Positions 45,164 to 54,327 of a DNA stretch of 64,000 nucleotides are shown here, piece by piece. The notes below the pieces were generated by a model that saw only the letters and a program-made list of their open reading frames with translations, did no database searches and was not told the origin of the DNA. The DNA comes from Synaphobranchus kaupii. Its lineage: Eukaryota > Chordata > Actinopteri > Anguilliformes > Synaphobranchidae. The position numbers were made by a program, and so were the translations under genes. Each line of letters opens with the position of its first letter. Within the stretch, counting starts at the first letter, position 1. The stretch spans positions 79,864,710 to 79,928,709 of the forward strand of contig CM056376.1 of assembly GCA_029718625.1 (NCBI GenBank), given 5' to 3'.

Positions 45164-48100
45164 CTAGTCAGTTAGCCAAGCGAACTCAGTGAAGTCCCTG
45201 ATGAAGGAGATTACATGGGGGTTCATGTATGAAGTCTTCCGCTTCACCACTCTCCCAGTCTTCCGGCTCATCTGCTCCTTGGCACTGCACTTGACAGAGT
45301 CAGGATTAATCCTGACTAAAAACCTATGAAAATGAGTATAGCAGTTAGTGGGTTGGGACAATATGTACATGTTAACAAGTAACCGGTTAGCAAATCACAA
45401 CTGTTTACGGGGGGGGGGGGGGGGGGGGGGGGAATCAACCAAAAAAAAAAACTTTTTTTTATTAAAAAAATAAAATATAACAGTATTTTGGACTTGCATT
45501 AATTTAAAATCAGGGTCCGCCTCAACATTATCCTCTGTCTCAGACACATTCTCTTCTATGTCACTTTCACCGTCAAAGAGCTGTGATAAAACTTCACTGG
45601 CAGAAAATCTTTTCTTCGAGGTAATTTTCAATTGGGAGGGAACATGAAGAGAAACCACACAGAGCACCAAGAGAAATGGTTTAGAAGGCTGTTATGCAAG
45701 CTTGTATATGTTTGCTCCTAACCATATGTCCCTATGTTGCTGGAAATATCAGAGTTCTCGCAATGTGTGTGAGACACCTGTGGGTCGTTGAAGGCTGATG
45801 GGGGAATCTCGAAACAGTGAAATGTAACAAAATGTTTTGTTTTGCTTATGAAAACAGAAAAAGGGTGTTATCACTGATATCACAAAAAACGGACACAAGA
45901 TCTGCACCTGCAATGTAACAAAATGATCTAAAAAAAAAAAAAAAAAGGGGGGGGGGGGGGGGGGTTAAGATTATAAATTTGCATGTAATAGTCACCTCAA
46001 TATCATCCTAAGCAATCAAAACAAATGTGTGAAATGTTGACATTTTTATATTTTATACAGTTAAAAACAGCTTGGGGTCAAATTGCCCCCAAGGAACACC
46101 AATGCGTACAAAGTGTGTATAGGACATTGAACAAAATATCATCATGTTAACTTTACGTTTACCCAATAATAAGCAAGAAAAATTATCTCAACCATTTATT
46201 TAGATACGTTAAACATTGAATGGGGTCAAATTGACCCCAAGGATAACAGGAGGGTAAAGATAATTAATACCTCTGAACAAACTCCAGTGTTGTGCAGGCT
46301 TCCACCTGATACTCCACGTTGAAAACATAATAACAGGCGAAGAGAGTGGCCAAGGCAGTGGTGAAGTCAGCGGTGAAGTCAGCCAGGTGAGCAGCAGGTG
46401 GGATTACAACCCTCCCCTCGATCGACAGCATCCACCTTTTTGCAGTCAGGATTGTCTCTCCTTAGTAGAGTCAGACATCACAAAAATTATATTTCATAGC
46501 AATACATTCTATAAATGATTTGTTTCTATATTCAAAGGATTCGTTGAATGTGAAACTTACCAAGCATGATGATCCTTGGAGTGATGGGGGAGAGACAGCT
46601 GGGCCTCTGCGTCTGCGGGAGTGGTAGTCACCTATGAATGCCAGTAAAGATAAGAGTTACTTGAAACGAACTAGACGGTATATTATCTCTAGGAAAAAAA
46701 AAAACGCTTTTTGAAATTTGTTGATAAGGAAGCAATGTGCCATATTTTTTGTTGCTCTGATGGTTTGTGCATGATTACACCCCTTGGAAATAAAAAAAAA
46801 ATGAACAAAGTGCCACACTAACCTTATGCCAGGCTATATCAATTTTCTCTTAATAATTAAAACATTGTGCACACAGTGGACAACAGTGACTATACCCAGC
46901 ATGCTCTACAAAATAATTGAAATAGAGGCTTGCACCATGTGGGTTATAGTGTGAGGTGAGGTCTATCAATGAAAAAGTGCTCAATCACCAATAACATAAA
47001 GGTGCCCTAAAACAATATACCTGGCCTGAAACCCATTGCATCAAACTATTAACAAACATAAACTACAAAACTCCTAGGAAGACAGGATTGCCAGATGCAA
47101 ACCTGCATTTACTTGAACCCAAGTACAAGATGCCATTGGAGGCTTGCCAACCTGCAATACAATTTGGGGGTGTAAAATGTTTCACTCTAATCAGGGAAAA
47201 TGATTCAGGTAGCAATAAATGTGACAATTAATTGTTGAAAACTGTAAATAAAATATTTAAGTAATTAAGGAGCTTACATCAGCAAGGAGAAAAAGTGAAT
47301 CCTCTTGCTCTTTGAAGTGTGCCAACATCACAAGCATCGCTGCTAGGCCATCAGTTCCTTCTCGGTCCTCCTTTAAGGCTTCCTTCAGAACAGCTTTTAC
47401 TTCCTTCGTCCACCTTGTAATCTGACTACGGAAGAAATCCAGGAGTCTTTTACCCTTTTTGTCCAAGTCTTCATTCAGTCTTGTGTATAGTTCGACATTG
47501 GTGAGAGTGGTGAAATGTGACAATAAAAACTTCTGTGAAAAGAGAAATGGCCACTCTTTACCCACGTCCAGAATGCTTGGGGAAGGGTTTGCGTTGATGT
47601 ATTCCCGCTGTTTGGCATAAGTGATTGCCATTAGGTCTTCTGCCCTTCCTCTCTCAGCGCCCTTGAGTCCCTCTCGGCTGAATATATCCAACATCTCAAG
47701 CTTCTTTTTCTCTAATGATGCTGATGTTTCCCCATCTGGATAGTCCTCCGGCTGCCAACGAACACACCCATAACTGTCGACTCTTGCGCATGTAGCTACT
47801 GCTGGCTGGTCATCATCACCATCCTCATCATCTCTCTGGGTGCGTTTGGGCTTCCTCAGACGGGAAAGAGTGTTGCCTCGATTCAAATATTCTATTCTGG
47901 TCTTGAGCTGATTTAAAACACTGAAATACCCGCATCCAATTAGCTCCCCCTCTTCATTTTTGTCTGAAAAGCTATTTGGATATTTTTGAGTTATAGCTTT
48001 TGCCACTACCACGCACTCTCTGCGAGTAGGGTTCAAGGAATGCTCTCTCATCGCATCAACAGTGACTCTCATCAAGTGTCGGCGGTCCTCCGGAGCTGGC

Positions 48101-48802
48101 CTCTCACCAGCATCTACTACTCTTCTAAGAGTTGGCCTCACTTTGTTCCATGGCACCTCAAAACTGTCCACCCATGCAGAGATGGGACTGGTGGGTGATA
48201 TGGGGCATGTGCTGGAAGAGGCAACTGGCAGTGGCTCAGGCGATGAAGGGCTCAGCTGGGGATTGACAGGACCTGCATTACACACATATGAGTGAAAGCA
48301 CACAAAAACTTGTGATCAGTTTGATCAAAAAAAGAGATGAAGTCCGCACACTGTTGTCGCTCCTCAATGTTTATATATCAAAGTTTCGATCATATAGATC
48401 TTCGTCAGGATCCTTACTATGCTCTGACATTATAAAGTCATGAATCTGTGATGAAAAACCTCCCATCTAATAAGCTGAAATCAGAGAATATGGACTTGTT
48501 TTTCTTTACAAAACGATGATCGGATGATTGCTGATTAATTTAGTTGCTGATTAAATTAATTTATGTTGCAGCTCAACTAATATGTTAATTAAAGCAACTG
48601 TAATCTCACCTCCGTTCAAGGAATGAAGAATCTTTCTGCACTGAATGGGTGTGAGCAGATGTTTGATGTCATCTTCTTGAATGAACTGCAGATCATCTTG
48701 TCCTTCAACACCTAGTTTCACCAACTCATTGACCAAAGTTTCAAGCTTCGCTTCATCTAGCTGTGGTAGCACGGTCTGTATTGCCTTCTCAATGGAGTCC
48801 AT
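45164..48802 (-). CDS. EnSpm second protein, six-exon gene (550 residues predicted)
   Basis: Exons on the minus strand: 48802-48610, 48272-47278, 47151-47103, 46631-46561, 46455-46271, 45323-45164 (193, 995, 49, 71, 185, 160 bases; 1,653 in total including TAG). All five introns are GT-AG and the phases fit. Start: MDSIEKAIQ, whose A is the last base of the transposase stop. Residues 1-64 look like a small helical SAM-like domain. Then come a Ser/Pro linker, a charged region around KPKRTQRDDEDGDDD (about 165-180), a long helical part, a short basic SRRRRG piece, and a last domain with ALATLFACYYVFNVEYQVEA. The exon model is inferred; the function is unknown, perhaps an accessory DNA-binding role as for TnpA. 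Confidence 0.7.
45400..46254 (-). mobile_element. piggyBac fragment inside intron 5 of the EnSpm gene
   Basis: On the minus strand CCCTCCTGTTATCCTTGGGG followed by TCAATTTGACCCC-type repeats (46254 inward) matches the terminus of fish piggyBac elements. The ORF from 45670 begins a piggyBac-like N-terminus with SASEVLSQLFDGESDIEENV and an acidic run, then stops. The catalytic core and the other end are absent. The expected TTAA at the end reads TAAA. G tracts occur at 45407-45432 and 45949-45964. Confidence 0.6.
46272..46454 (-). other. Conserved fifth exon of the EnSpm second gene
   Basis: This exon encodes a continuous hydrophobic/aromatic stretch ending TTLEFVQR, split by intron 5 within the Arg codon that leads into FLVRINPDS. 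Three AG acceptors lie within 8 bases; only the third (AG at 46457-46456) keeps the frame open, which fixes the exon start at 46455. Confidence 0.6.
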
Positions 48803-48815
48803 TACTCATTCTTCT
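48800..48815 (-). promoter_or_regulatory. Splice acceptor and TAATG stop/start overlap
   Basis: On the minus strand TTCTGTGTTTCAG (AG at 48815-48814) sits inside the last codons of the transposase ORF. It is followed by AAGAATGAG, then TAA of the transposase overlapping ATG of the second gene as TAATG (48804-48800). The acceptor would place the second ATG at the 5' end of a spliced exon. The overlap would permit reinitiation on unspliced RNA. Confidence 0.6.
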
Positions 48816-51480
48816 GAAACACAGAATGATGCAGAGCAACAAGATTAAGACCAAATTGATTATATACAGAAAGAGGGTAATAATCTGCAAGCGTGTCTAC
48901 AGTCAAACACTGATACTGTGCTTCTGAGTTGCTTTGTAAGCAATACACACCAAGATCCACAACAGGCACAGACTGATACTGCTGGACAACAAAATGCACA
49001 TTTGACTCATTTATCAGTATCAACAGTATTTTCCCAAATAGATACCCTGTGTCATTTTGGTCAACTACAACAGTCATGCCTCTTTTGTACAGAGTGCCTT
49101 TGAAAGTGACAGAGGGTGTTTCAATAGTGTGTTCTGGGCGGAGACCCTTGAGATTGACAGCTCTCTGAATGCCAATCTGGTACAGTTGGTCATCAAATCT
49201 ACTTGGTTGGCCCATTTGCAGAGTTGGTGGAAATAAGCTACCAGCATGTAAATATGCTTGTAGCAACTGGTGTCTTTCTGCTAAGGTACTGCAGAGGTTT
49301 TTAAAGTTATGCAGTTTTCTTGCACATTGCTTAAAATATGAGTGCTTGCTTTCGAAGCGCAATGTCCACAACCTAATGAGGGGACCAAACCGAAGAATGA
49401 GTTCTGGGTAATGGACAAGATAGTGGTGCTTGGGTTTTAGTGTCTTTTCTGGGAATGTGGCAGTTCTTAGCTGGATGTATTCCTCAATGAGAATCTTAAG
49501 ATATGCTACTTGGTTGGCATGGATCTTGGGCGCACATATCAAATCCACAATTTCTCTGAGCTTTAAACACAACTGCCACACCTCGTCATCAAGTGGATTT
49601 TTGATTCTGTCTCCAACCAGAAGAGGAAAGAGACGTAAGAGGCACCAGTTTTGAGCAGCATGCCCTCCCAGCTTCTCTCCATCAGATTTTACCTCACATG
49701 GCTTGTTATTTGCATCACTGCCTAGGTATGTGAACTGTGATATAGTCCGATTCAGTTGACCATAGGTGAAGTGTTTGCCCACTTTCACTAAGTGTTTAAT
49801 GTACATGGCAAGATCAACTGAAACAACCCCTTCAAACAGGTCATGACCCAGACATGGAGGGAGTCCTGGCTGGCAAACATGATAATATTTCAACTGATTG
49901 AAAACTGAGTCAAACTTTATTCCACTGGTCATTTCCTGGTTTAGGGCTATCTGTGCCACACTGTTTTTGTAACTCTCTATGGTTCTTTTAGGACCAGATT
50001 TGGTGGGATCTGTTAGAAAAGATTCTCTGTCTATGACACAGTACCGGCAAAAATGTGTGCTTCTACTGAAGTTTTCAGTAAACCCACCAATACTGTGTGA
50101 CCCCAGATTATCTCCAGTAATGGCAATCACAGAGCCTTTTACCTTCTCCCCATCACCATATTCAATTCCATTTTCCTCCATTTGTTTTAAGTCACTGACT
50201 AAAGTGGAGAACACTTTTTCTTGTCCGAAAAATTTGAAATCCTCCTCTCTGCACAACATAACAAGTTGCATTGGATCAATGGAAGACCTGTTGTGTGGCG
50301 CAATCTCTGCAAGTGTCATGTACATAGCCAATATTTTGTGTTTTTTTCTGCCTGAGCCCAGCGGGTTTGCAACTTCAAATGAATCCTGATACAAGATGAC
50401 AGACAATGAAGATGGTGATTCTCGTAAAAGTATATTCTCTTTAATGTTTCTACCATCTCTCACGTCTTCCAGAACATCAGGAGTCGTTTCTGTGTCAGCT
50501 TTAGCTTGGGCATACTGCTCTTTAACAGAGCTCTGAGTGAGGAGTGATTTGATTGTATCCTTGATGGTCACATACTGATAGAACCTCTCTTTGCCTTTGG
50601 CATCAATGCCCAAGTAAGTCTTAGCTGGCTCAACATAGTTAAATCTGCTCTTAAAGAAGGTTTTACGGGTTTGATCTGTTCTAAACGCTCCTTCGTTGCA
50701 CATTTTCAGAAGGTTATCTTTTGAGAGATCATCAAGGAGTCTCTTAATATCACTTTCAGGCACATTCAGCTTTGTTAACTCTTCATGCATCCTTGACAAA
50801 AGATGAGTCAAACCAGTGTTGTGCACCTCTTGTATTTCCTCTATTAAGGTATGAATTGTACTGGCTGGTAACAGCATTTTAGCCTGCATTCGGAGATAAA
50901 ACATGGCCAGATTGTTCATAAAATCATCCGTATTCACTTCATCATTTGTGTTATCATTATCATCATCAAAGATTGTCTCAAAAGTGTGACCTAGTTCACG
51001 GTCTGATGACGTATTCATGCAGGCACTAGTGATGTTAGTAGCACTGGTAGAAGTTTGGCTACTACATGGAGAACTAGAGATCTTTTTGTGCTTCCGGCTC
51101 AAGTGTGAGGAAAAGGATGAACGGACACGAAAATACTTTGAACAGTTAGTATAGGGGCATGACACTTTTTTGCCATCTTTCATATGCCAATGAAGATGTT
51201 CACATAAGGTAGAAAAATTTGCGGACACAAAGCTACAACCTTCAACAGTGCAAGCCAAATCAACTCCATCAATTTGCCTTTCAAGTCCTGGTTTAGCGGT
51301 CTTCTTGTGAAACCGGTACATGTGGATTTGAACAGCTCCACGTGTCACAAAAGTGGCAAAGCATTCTGCTACCCCACATGGAAATCTAAAGTTAGCTAGA
51401 TTTCTGTGAATCCTCAAATGACTAACAAATGCAGGAATTGAAGCTGTGGTGAAATTACACTGCTTGCATGAGTAATTCAT
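48802..51480 (-). CDS. EnSpm/CACTA transposase with four C2H2 zinc fingers (892 residues)
   Basis: This is one uninterrupted ORF. Four C2H2 fingers sit at the N-terminus: C5/C8/H21/H25, C35/C40/H53/H58, C77/C82/H95/H99 and C108/C113/H126/H131. An acidic, serine-rich linker follows (to about residue 190). The RNase-H-like core is suggested by AITGDNLGSHSIGG (about 454-467), GHDLFEGVVSVDLAMY (about 541) and FESKHSYFKQ (about 707). These match the layout of animal EnSpm transposases; exact catalytic residues are my inference. The first ATG gives a finger starting at residue 5, which fits a true start. A donor site lies 31 bases upstream. No frameshift or stop is seen, so the protein may be functional. 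Confidence 0.85.
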   Translation of the reverse strand: MNYSCKQCNFTTASIPAFVSHLRIHRNLANFRFPCGVAECFATFVTRGAVQIHMYRFHKKTAKPGLERQIDGVDLACTVEGCSFVSANFSTLCEHLHWHMKDGKKVSCPYTNCSKYFRVRSSFSSHLSRKHKKISSSPCSSQTSTSATNITSACMNTSSDRELGHTFETIFDDDNDNTNDEVNTDDFMNNLAMFYLRMQAKMLLPASTIHTLIEEIQEVHNTGLTHLLSRMHEELTKLNVPESDIKRLLDDLSKDNLLKMCNEGAFRTDQTRKTFFKSRFNYVEPAKTYLGIDAKGKERFYQYVTIKDTIKSLLTQSSVKEQYAQAKADTETTPDVLEDVRDGRNIKENILLRESPSSLSVILYQDSFEVANPLGSGRKKHKILAMYMTLAEIAPHNRSSIDPMQLVMLCREEDFKFFGQEKVFSTLVSDLKQMEENGIEYGDGEKVKGSVIAITGDNLGSHSIGGFTENFSRSTHFCRYCVIDRESFLTDPTKSGPKRTIESYKNSVAQIALNQEMTSGIKFDSVFNQLKYYHVCQPGLPPCLGHDLFEGVVSVDLAMYIKHLVKVGKHFTYGQLNRTISQFTYLGSDANNKPCEVKSDGEKLGGHAAQNWCLLRLFPLLVGDRIKNPLDDEVWQLCLKLREIVDLICAPKIHANQVAYLKILIEEYIQLRTATFPEKTLKPKHHYLVHYPELILRFGPLIRLWTLRFESKHSYFKQCARKLHNFKNLCSTLAERHQLLQAYLHAGSLFPPTLQMGQPSRFDDQLYQIGIQRAVNLKGLRPEHTIETPSVTFKGTLYKRGMTVVVDQNDTGYLFGKILLILINESNVHFVVQQYQSVPVVDLGVYCLQSNSEAQYQCLTVDTLADYYPLSVYNQFGLNLVALHHSVFQKNE

Positions 51481-51505
51481 TTTGATGGCAAGCTAACTGG
51501 TTAAT

Positions 51506-51514
51506 ACTTACAGC
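51506..51514 (-). promoter_or_regulatory. Consensus splice donor upstream of the transposase ATG
   Basis: The minus strand reads GCT|GTAAGT with GT at 51511-51510, only 31 bases before the transposase ATG. Splicing to the acceptor at 48815-48814 would remove a 2,698-base intron containing the whole transposase ORF except its last codons. Confidence 0.55.
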
Positions 51515-51683
51515 GAAACAAACGGCACACATCTCCAGGAGCCAGCACGTTTTTAAAAAAGACCGTAGTGCTATCACCACATAAGCTAACGTTAGCTACA
51601 TGTAATGGCTGTGGAGACGTCTCCAAGAGAGCTCTCTCTGAGACGTTTTCGCTGAATTCCTCTCAGGCAAAAGTCAACACAGA

Positions 51684-51735
51684 CAACGCAAACGCAAACG
51701 CAAACGCAAACACACACACACACACACACACGCAA
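51684..51735. repeat. (ACGCAA)n / (CA)n microsatellite
   Basis: Several ACGCAA hexamers run into a CA array upstream of the EnSpm genes, possibly in the promoter region. The remaining DNA to 51960 shows no further feature. Confidence 0.7.
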
Positions 51736-51964
51736 GAAAAATTGACACAAACACAAGACAACGCCTTGTGTAACGTACCGAAACTTGAGTGCTACTGATC
51801 AGTCTTGGAGCTTTCCTGTCGCTAACGGAGTCAGAAATGCAAGTGCTATGTTTCGCGGTTTGTCCTGTTTACGATGACGTGATTGGCCCATTCGAAGCAC
51901 GACCGTTGAACTCTCTTGATCCTCATTGGATAAATTTAGATTTGGCGCGTTTCCACCAGTGAAA

Positions 51965-52125
51965 GAAAAAAATAAGATAAAACGTTGATAAAAATAAAAA
52001 TCCCATGGTAAGTCATTATGAGTTAAAAGTCATAATCATGAGATAAGAGGTCATAAATATGATAAAAAGTAAAAAATTATTAGATCAAAAGTTGAAATTA
52101 TGAGATAAAAGTCAAAATTATACAT
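51965..52125. repeat. Degenerate tandem repeat (AAGTCATAATTATGAGATAA type)
   Basis: Motifs such as AAAAGTCATAATCATGAGAT recur with variation about every 20-25 bases. This is low-complexity DNA with no coding potential. Confidence 0.65.
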
Positions 52126-52128
52126 TTA

Positions 52129-52261
52129 AGCAATAAGGTACGAGACGCAGTACTATATCGTCAATATAGTCACAGTTAAAGGGTGTTCTCGCGGAGGGCC
52201 GGCAACCATTTAACTGTGACTATATTGACGATATTGTACGTCGTCGAGTTACCTTATTGCT
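52129..52261. repeat. Large palindrome, second copy
   Basis: AGCAATAAGGTACGAG...CACAGTTAAA pairs with TTTAACTGTG...GTTACCTTATTGCT, the inverted counterpart of 30441-30574. Left and right arms carry the same distinguishing variants (CGAGACGC in one arm, ACTCGACG in the other) as in the first copy. Confidence 0.85.
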
Positions 52262-52527
52262 TTTATAAAACGGTTGCCAGCTATATTGTAAATAATATAT
52301 AAGGACAAGGCACACTTTCAATAAAACAATTTTTAATTAACGTTATTAATTTAATTTCAATAGCAGAGAAAATAGTCCCCAGTGTAGCTGTTGCCATGCA
52401 ACACAAAAACAAACAAAACTAGGAATGGAATGCTAGCTAGCAAACGAACTAATAGCTAGCGTTATGTGCTAATAACATAATAATCACAATGATAATATAA
52501 TGTAATAGTTATAACGTTAGCTAAAAC
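52262..52527. mobile_element. Palindrome-ended element, left piece of a split copy
   Basis: This is the reverse complement of about 30175-30440, with blocks such as GTGTAGCTGTTGCCATGCAA. It stops after AAAACAGTTAT; the rest of the element resumes at 56931. Confidence 0.7.
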
Positions 52528-52537
52528 AGTTATGTAA

Positions 52538-52751
52538 GCAATAATCAACGACGAGGTGTGCGTTACACGGTTTTAACCGCACGACGTTGAGGCGAAGAAC
52601 CACCCGAAGCGGAGTGAGCTCCCGATGATCCAAACGCGTGGTAATGAGCAATCGGTCATGCTGTCAATAGAAATAAAAACTAACGTTTTGTGGTTGCCTC
52701 AGCGGAGTGCGGTTAAAACCGTGTAACGCACACCTCGGAGTTGATTATTGC
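52538..52751. repeat. Third palindrome, 45-bp arms
   Basis: GCAATAATCAAC...GTTACACGGTTTTAACCGCAC (52538-52582) pairs with GTGCGGTTAAAACCGTGTAAC...GTTGATTATTGCGC (52707-52751). The first 12 and last 30 bases of the arms are nearly perfect. Like the other palindromes it starts with an AAGCAATAA motif, so it may be a relative. Confidence 0.8.
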
Positions 52752-52759
52752 GCTTATAC

Positions 52760-53283
52760 CATGGTTACCAACAATGATTATATAGTTACTTTCATATTTA
52801 TAGATTTTTATCGATTTAATCAGCTGAAATTTAAATATACTTCCGCAGCTCTTTGGGCTTGTTGTTTTTGCGTTGTCATGCAAAACATCTCGTTGCTAAT
52901 TCTATTTCTCGTTACTAGTTCTATTTAAGTGCGTTGCTATGCAAACCCTCTCGTCGTTAGTTCTGAAAATAATTGATTCTATCGGGGGGGAAATAGTTCC
53001 TTCTCGGTTATAACATACAATTGGCACCAATTTTGGTTCTTTTTGTCATGACATTATTTAAGAAAATTGTATGAAACCATAACTCAATCAGATTCAACAT
53101 TACCTCCCTCTCTCTGTCTTGCTTTTTTAAAATGGTTTGGTCACGCAGTGTGTAGCAGATTCGCATCATGATAGCTAGGCTATAGGACATTGTAGCTTTA
53201 CTTTACTTTATAGGACATTGATCCCACATAAACTTGTACATTTTTCCTTAATGTGACCTTGTCATTTTAATGTGTCTTGTCAG
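52760..53283. other. No gene recognised
   Basis: AT-rich sequence. Short ORFs without family character. The stretch ends in a good splice-acceptor context (TGTGTCTTGTCAG at 53271-53283). Confidence 0.4.
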
Positions 53284-53502
53284 GGTTTGTCTTGTGGATG
53301 TGCGTCTTATCCTCTGTTCTCACGTTCAGCCTGCACCTTGATGTGGTGAGTGGGCTTTAAACTGAGACAGGCTGCTGAACTTTGCTGTGTCCTATAACAA
53401 ACTCCTAACGTCTCTACGTTTTTTTCCCCTTATCGTCCAGGACAACGTTGGAGACGGTGATTAAACTTGCTGTGAATGAAACGCAGCATATCGAAGAATA
53501 AA
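53284..53502 (+). CDS. Putative last two exons of an unidentified gene
   Basis: An acceptor (TGTGTCTTGTCAG) precedes a 62-base exon (53284-53345) that ends at a donor GTGAGT. A 95-base intron with a strong pyrimidine tract (TTTTTTTCCCCTTATCGTCCAG) leads to a terminal exon at 53441 with a stop at 53462-53464 and an AATAAA at 53497-53502. Joined, the frame encodes a hydrophobic stretch FVLWMCVLSSVLTFSLHL, which looks like a membrane segment, and an acidic end DVDNVGDGD. I do not recognise the gene and see no upstream exons. It could be the end of a host gene or a captured fragment. Confidence 0.35.
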
Positions 53503-54009
53503 AATGTTTCCCTTATTCATGATTCATAATTTTGAATGGTGTACATTTGATTATTTAGTCTTTACAAATGAAAAAAAAATAGCAATTTCTCCTTATACCA
53601 CTGTATGACATATGCAAACAATGAACTCTTCAATAAAAAAACAAGTTTTATAATTAATTTAAACTTTTTATTACTGTTTCCCCAAAATGTACATACTAGA
53701 CAGCTACATCCAGCGTGGGGAGAAATACACAAAGAAGGCCATGGATTGGCATGGCTGGAGAGGACAAGATGTGGGGGGGGGCGGGGGTGTTTCTAGGGAA
53801 GATAATGGACAGGGGTGAGGAAGAGCAGAGGGCGTTGGGTGAACAATGTCATGGCTACAAATTTAATTTAAAAATAATCACATACATTTTTAAAACCTGA
53901 CTTAGTTCATTAAAAAAACCCTGTTCCGTTAAAAGCCAAATCCAGGATTGGAGAAACTGCCAGCATTGGGCAGGGAAAACCCGTAAAGGCAGCGTCTCCT
54001 CCCCTGAAT
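53503..54009. other. No gene recognised
   Basis: Short ORFs and a G-rich patch (53773-53790). No transposon end identified. Confidence 0.4.
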
Positions 54010-54200
54010 TCAGTATTTAAGGGACTGTAAAATAGCATTTAGAAAAATATAATTTCCCCTAGGGGTGAAATGAACTCCATCACAAAGAAATAAGTCAGTA
54101 TTTCCAAAATTTATGTGAGGATGTTTAATAAATTTACCACCTAATTCTTCAATAAATGTAGCCATGACACTGTTCACCCAATTCCTGGCGAGACAGAGAA
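54010..54200 (-). pseudogene. SGNH/GDSL hydrolase-like C-terminal fragment
   Basis: On the minus strand the frame ends with NWVNSVMATFIEELGG, then KHPHINFGNTDLF and CDGVHFTPRGN. The D-G-V-H block is the catalytic Asp-x-x-His segment of SGNH hydrolases. Such domains occur in ORFs of several fish retroelements, including Ngaro-like tyrosine-recombinase elements. Only the C-terminal third is present; the upstream ORF part is hydrophobic and looks like chance extension. Confidence 0.5.
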
Positions 54201-54327
54201 AGGAATAGAAAATAGATAAGATGGTTAGAACCATTAGAGGACAGGAGAATAGCATGATCAGAATTGTGTTCACGCAGGATGATTCACACAATAGCGCAAT
54301 GGTCTTAGCCTTTAGGTTAAGGTACAC

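Larger units (their letters stand above)
43066..51600 (-). mobile_element. EnSpm/CACTA transposon with two apparently intact genes
   Basis: The left end CACTGTAACAAATTTACC starts exactly where similarity between the two L2 copies breaks. Subterminal DNA (43066-43900) is crowded with TTTACAGTA/TACTGTAAA motifs, as expected of CACTA elements. The two minus-strand genes (892-residue transposase and a six-exon second gene) fill 45164-51480. I cannot find the right terminus or the resumption of the L2 3' UTR, so the right end is lost, in the gap or misassembled. The piggyBac fragment in an intron is a later insertion. Confidence 0.8.

Noticed and set aside
51940..51962. CCACCAGTG at about 51950 as the EnSpm right terminus
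   Set aside because: Only CAGTG matches the left end; there are no subterminal ACAGTA motifs, and the flank does not repeat the CTG before the left end.
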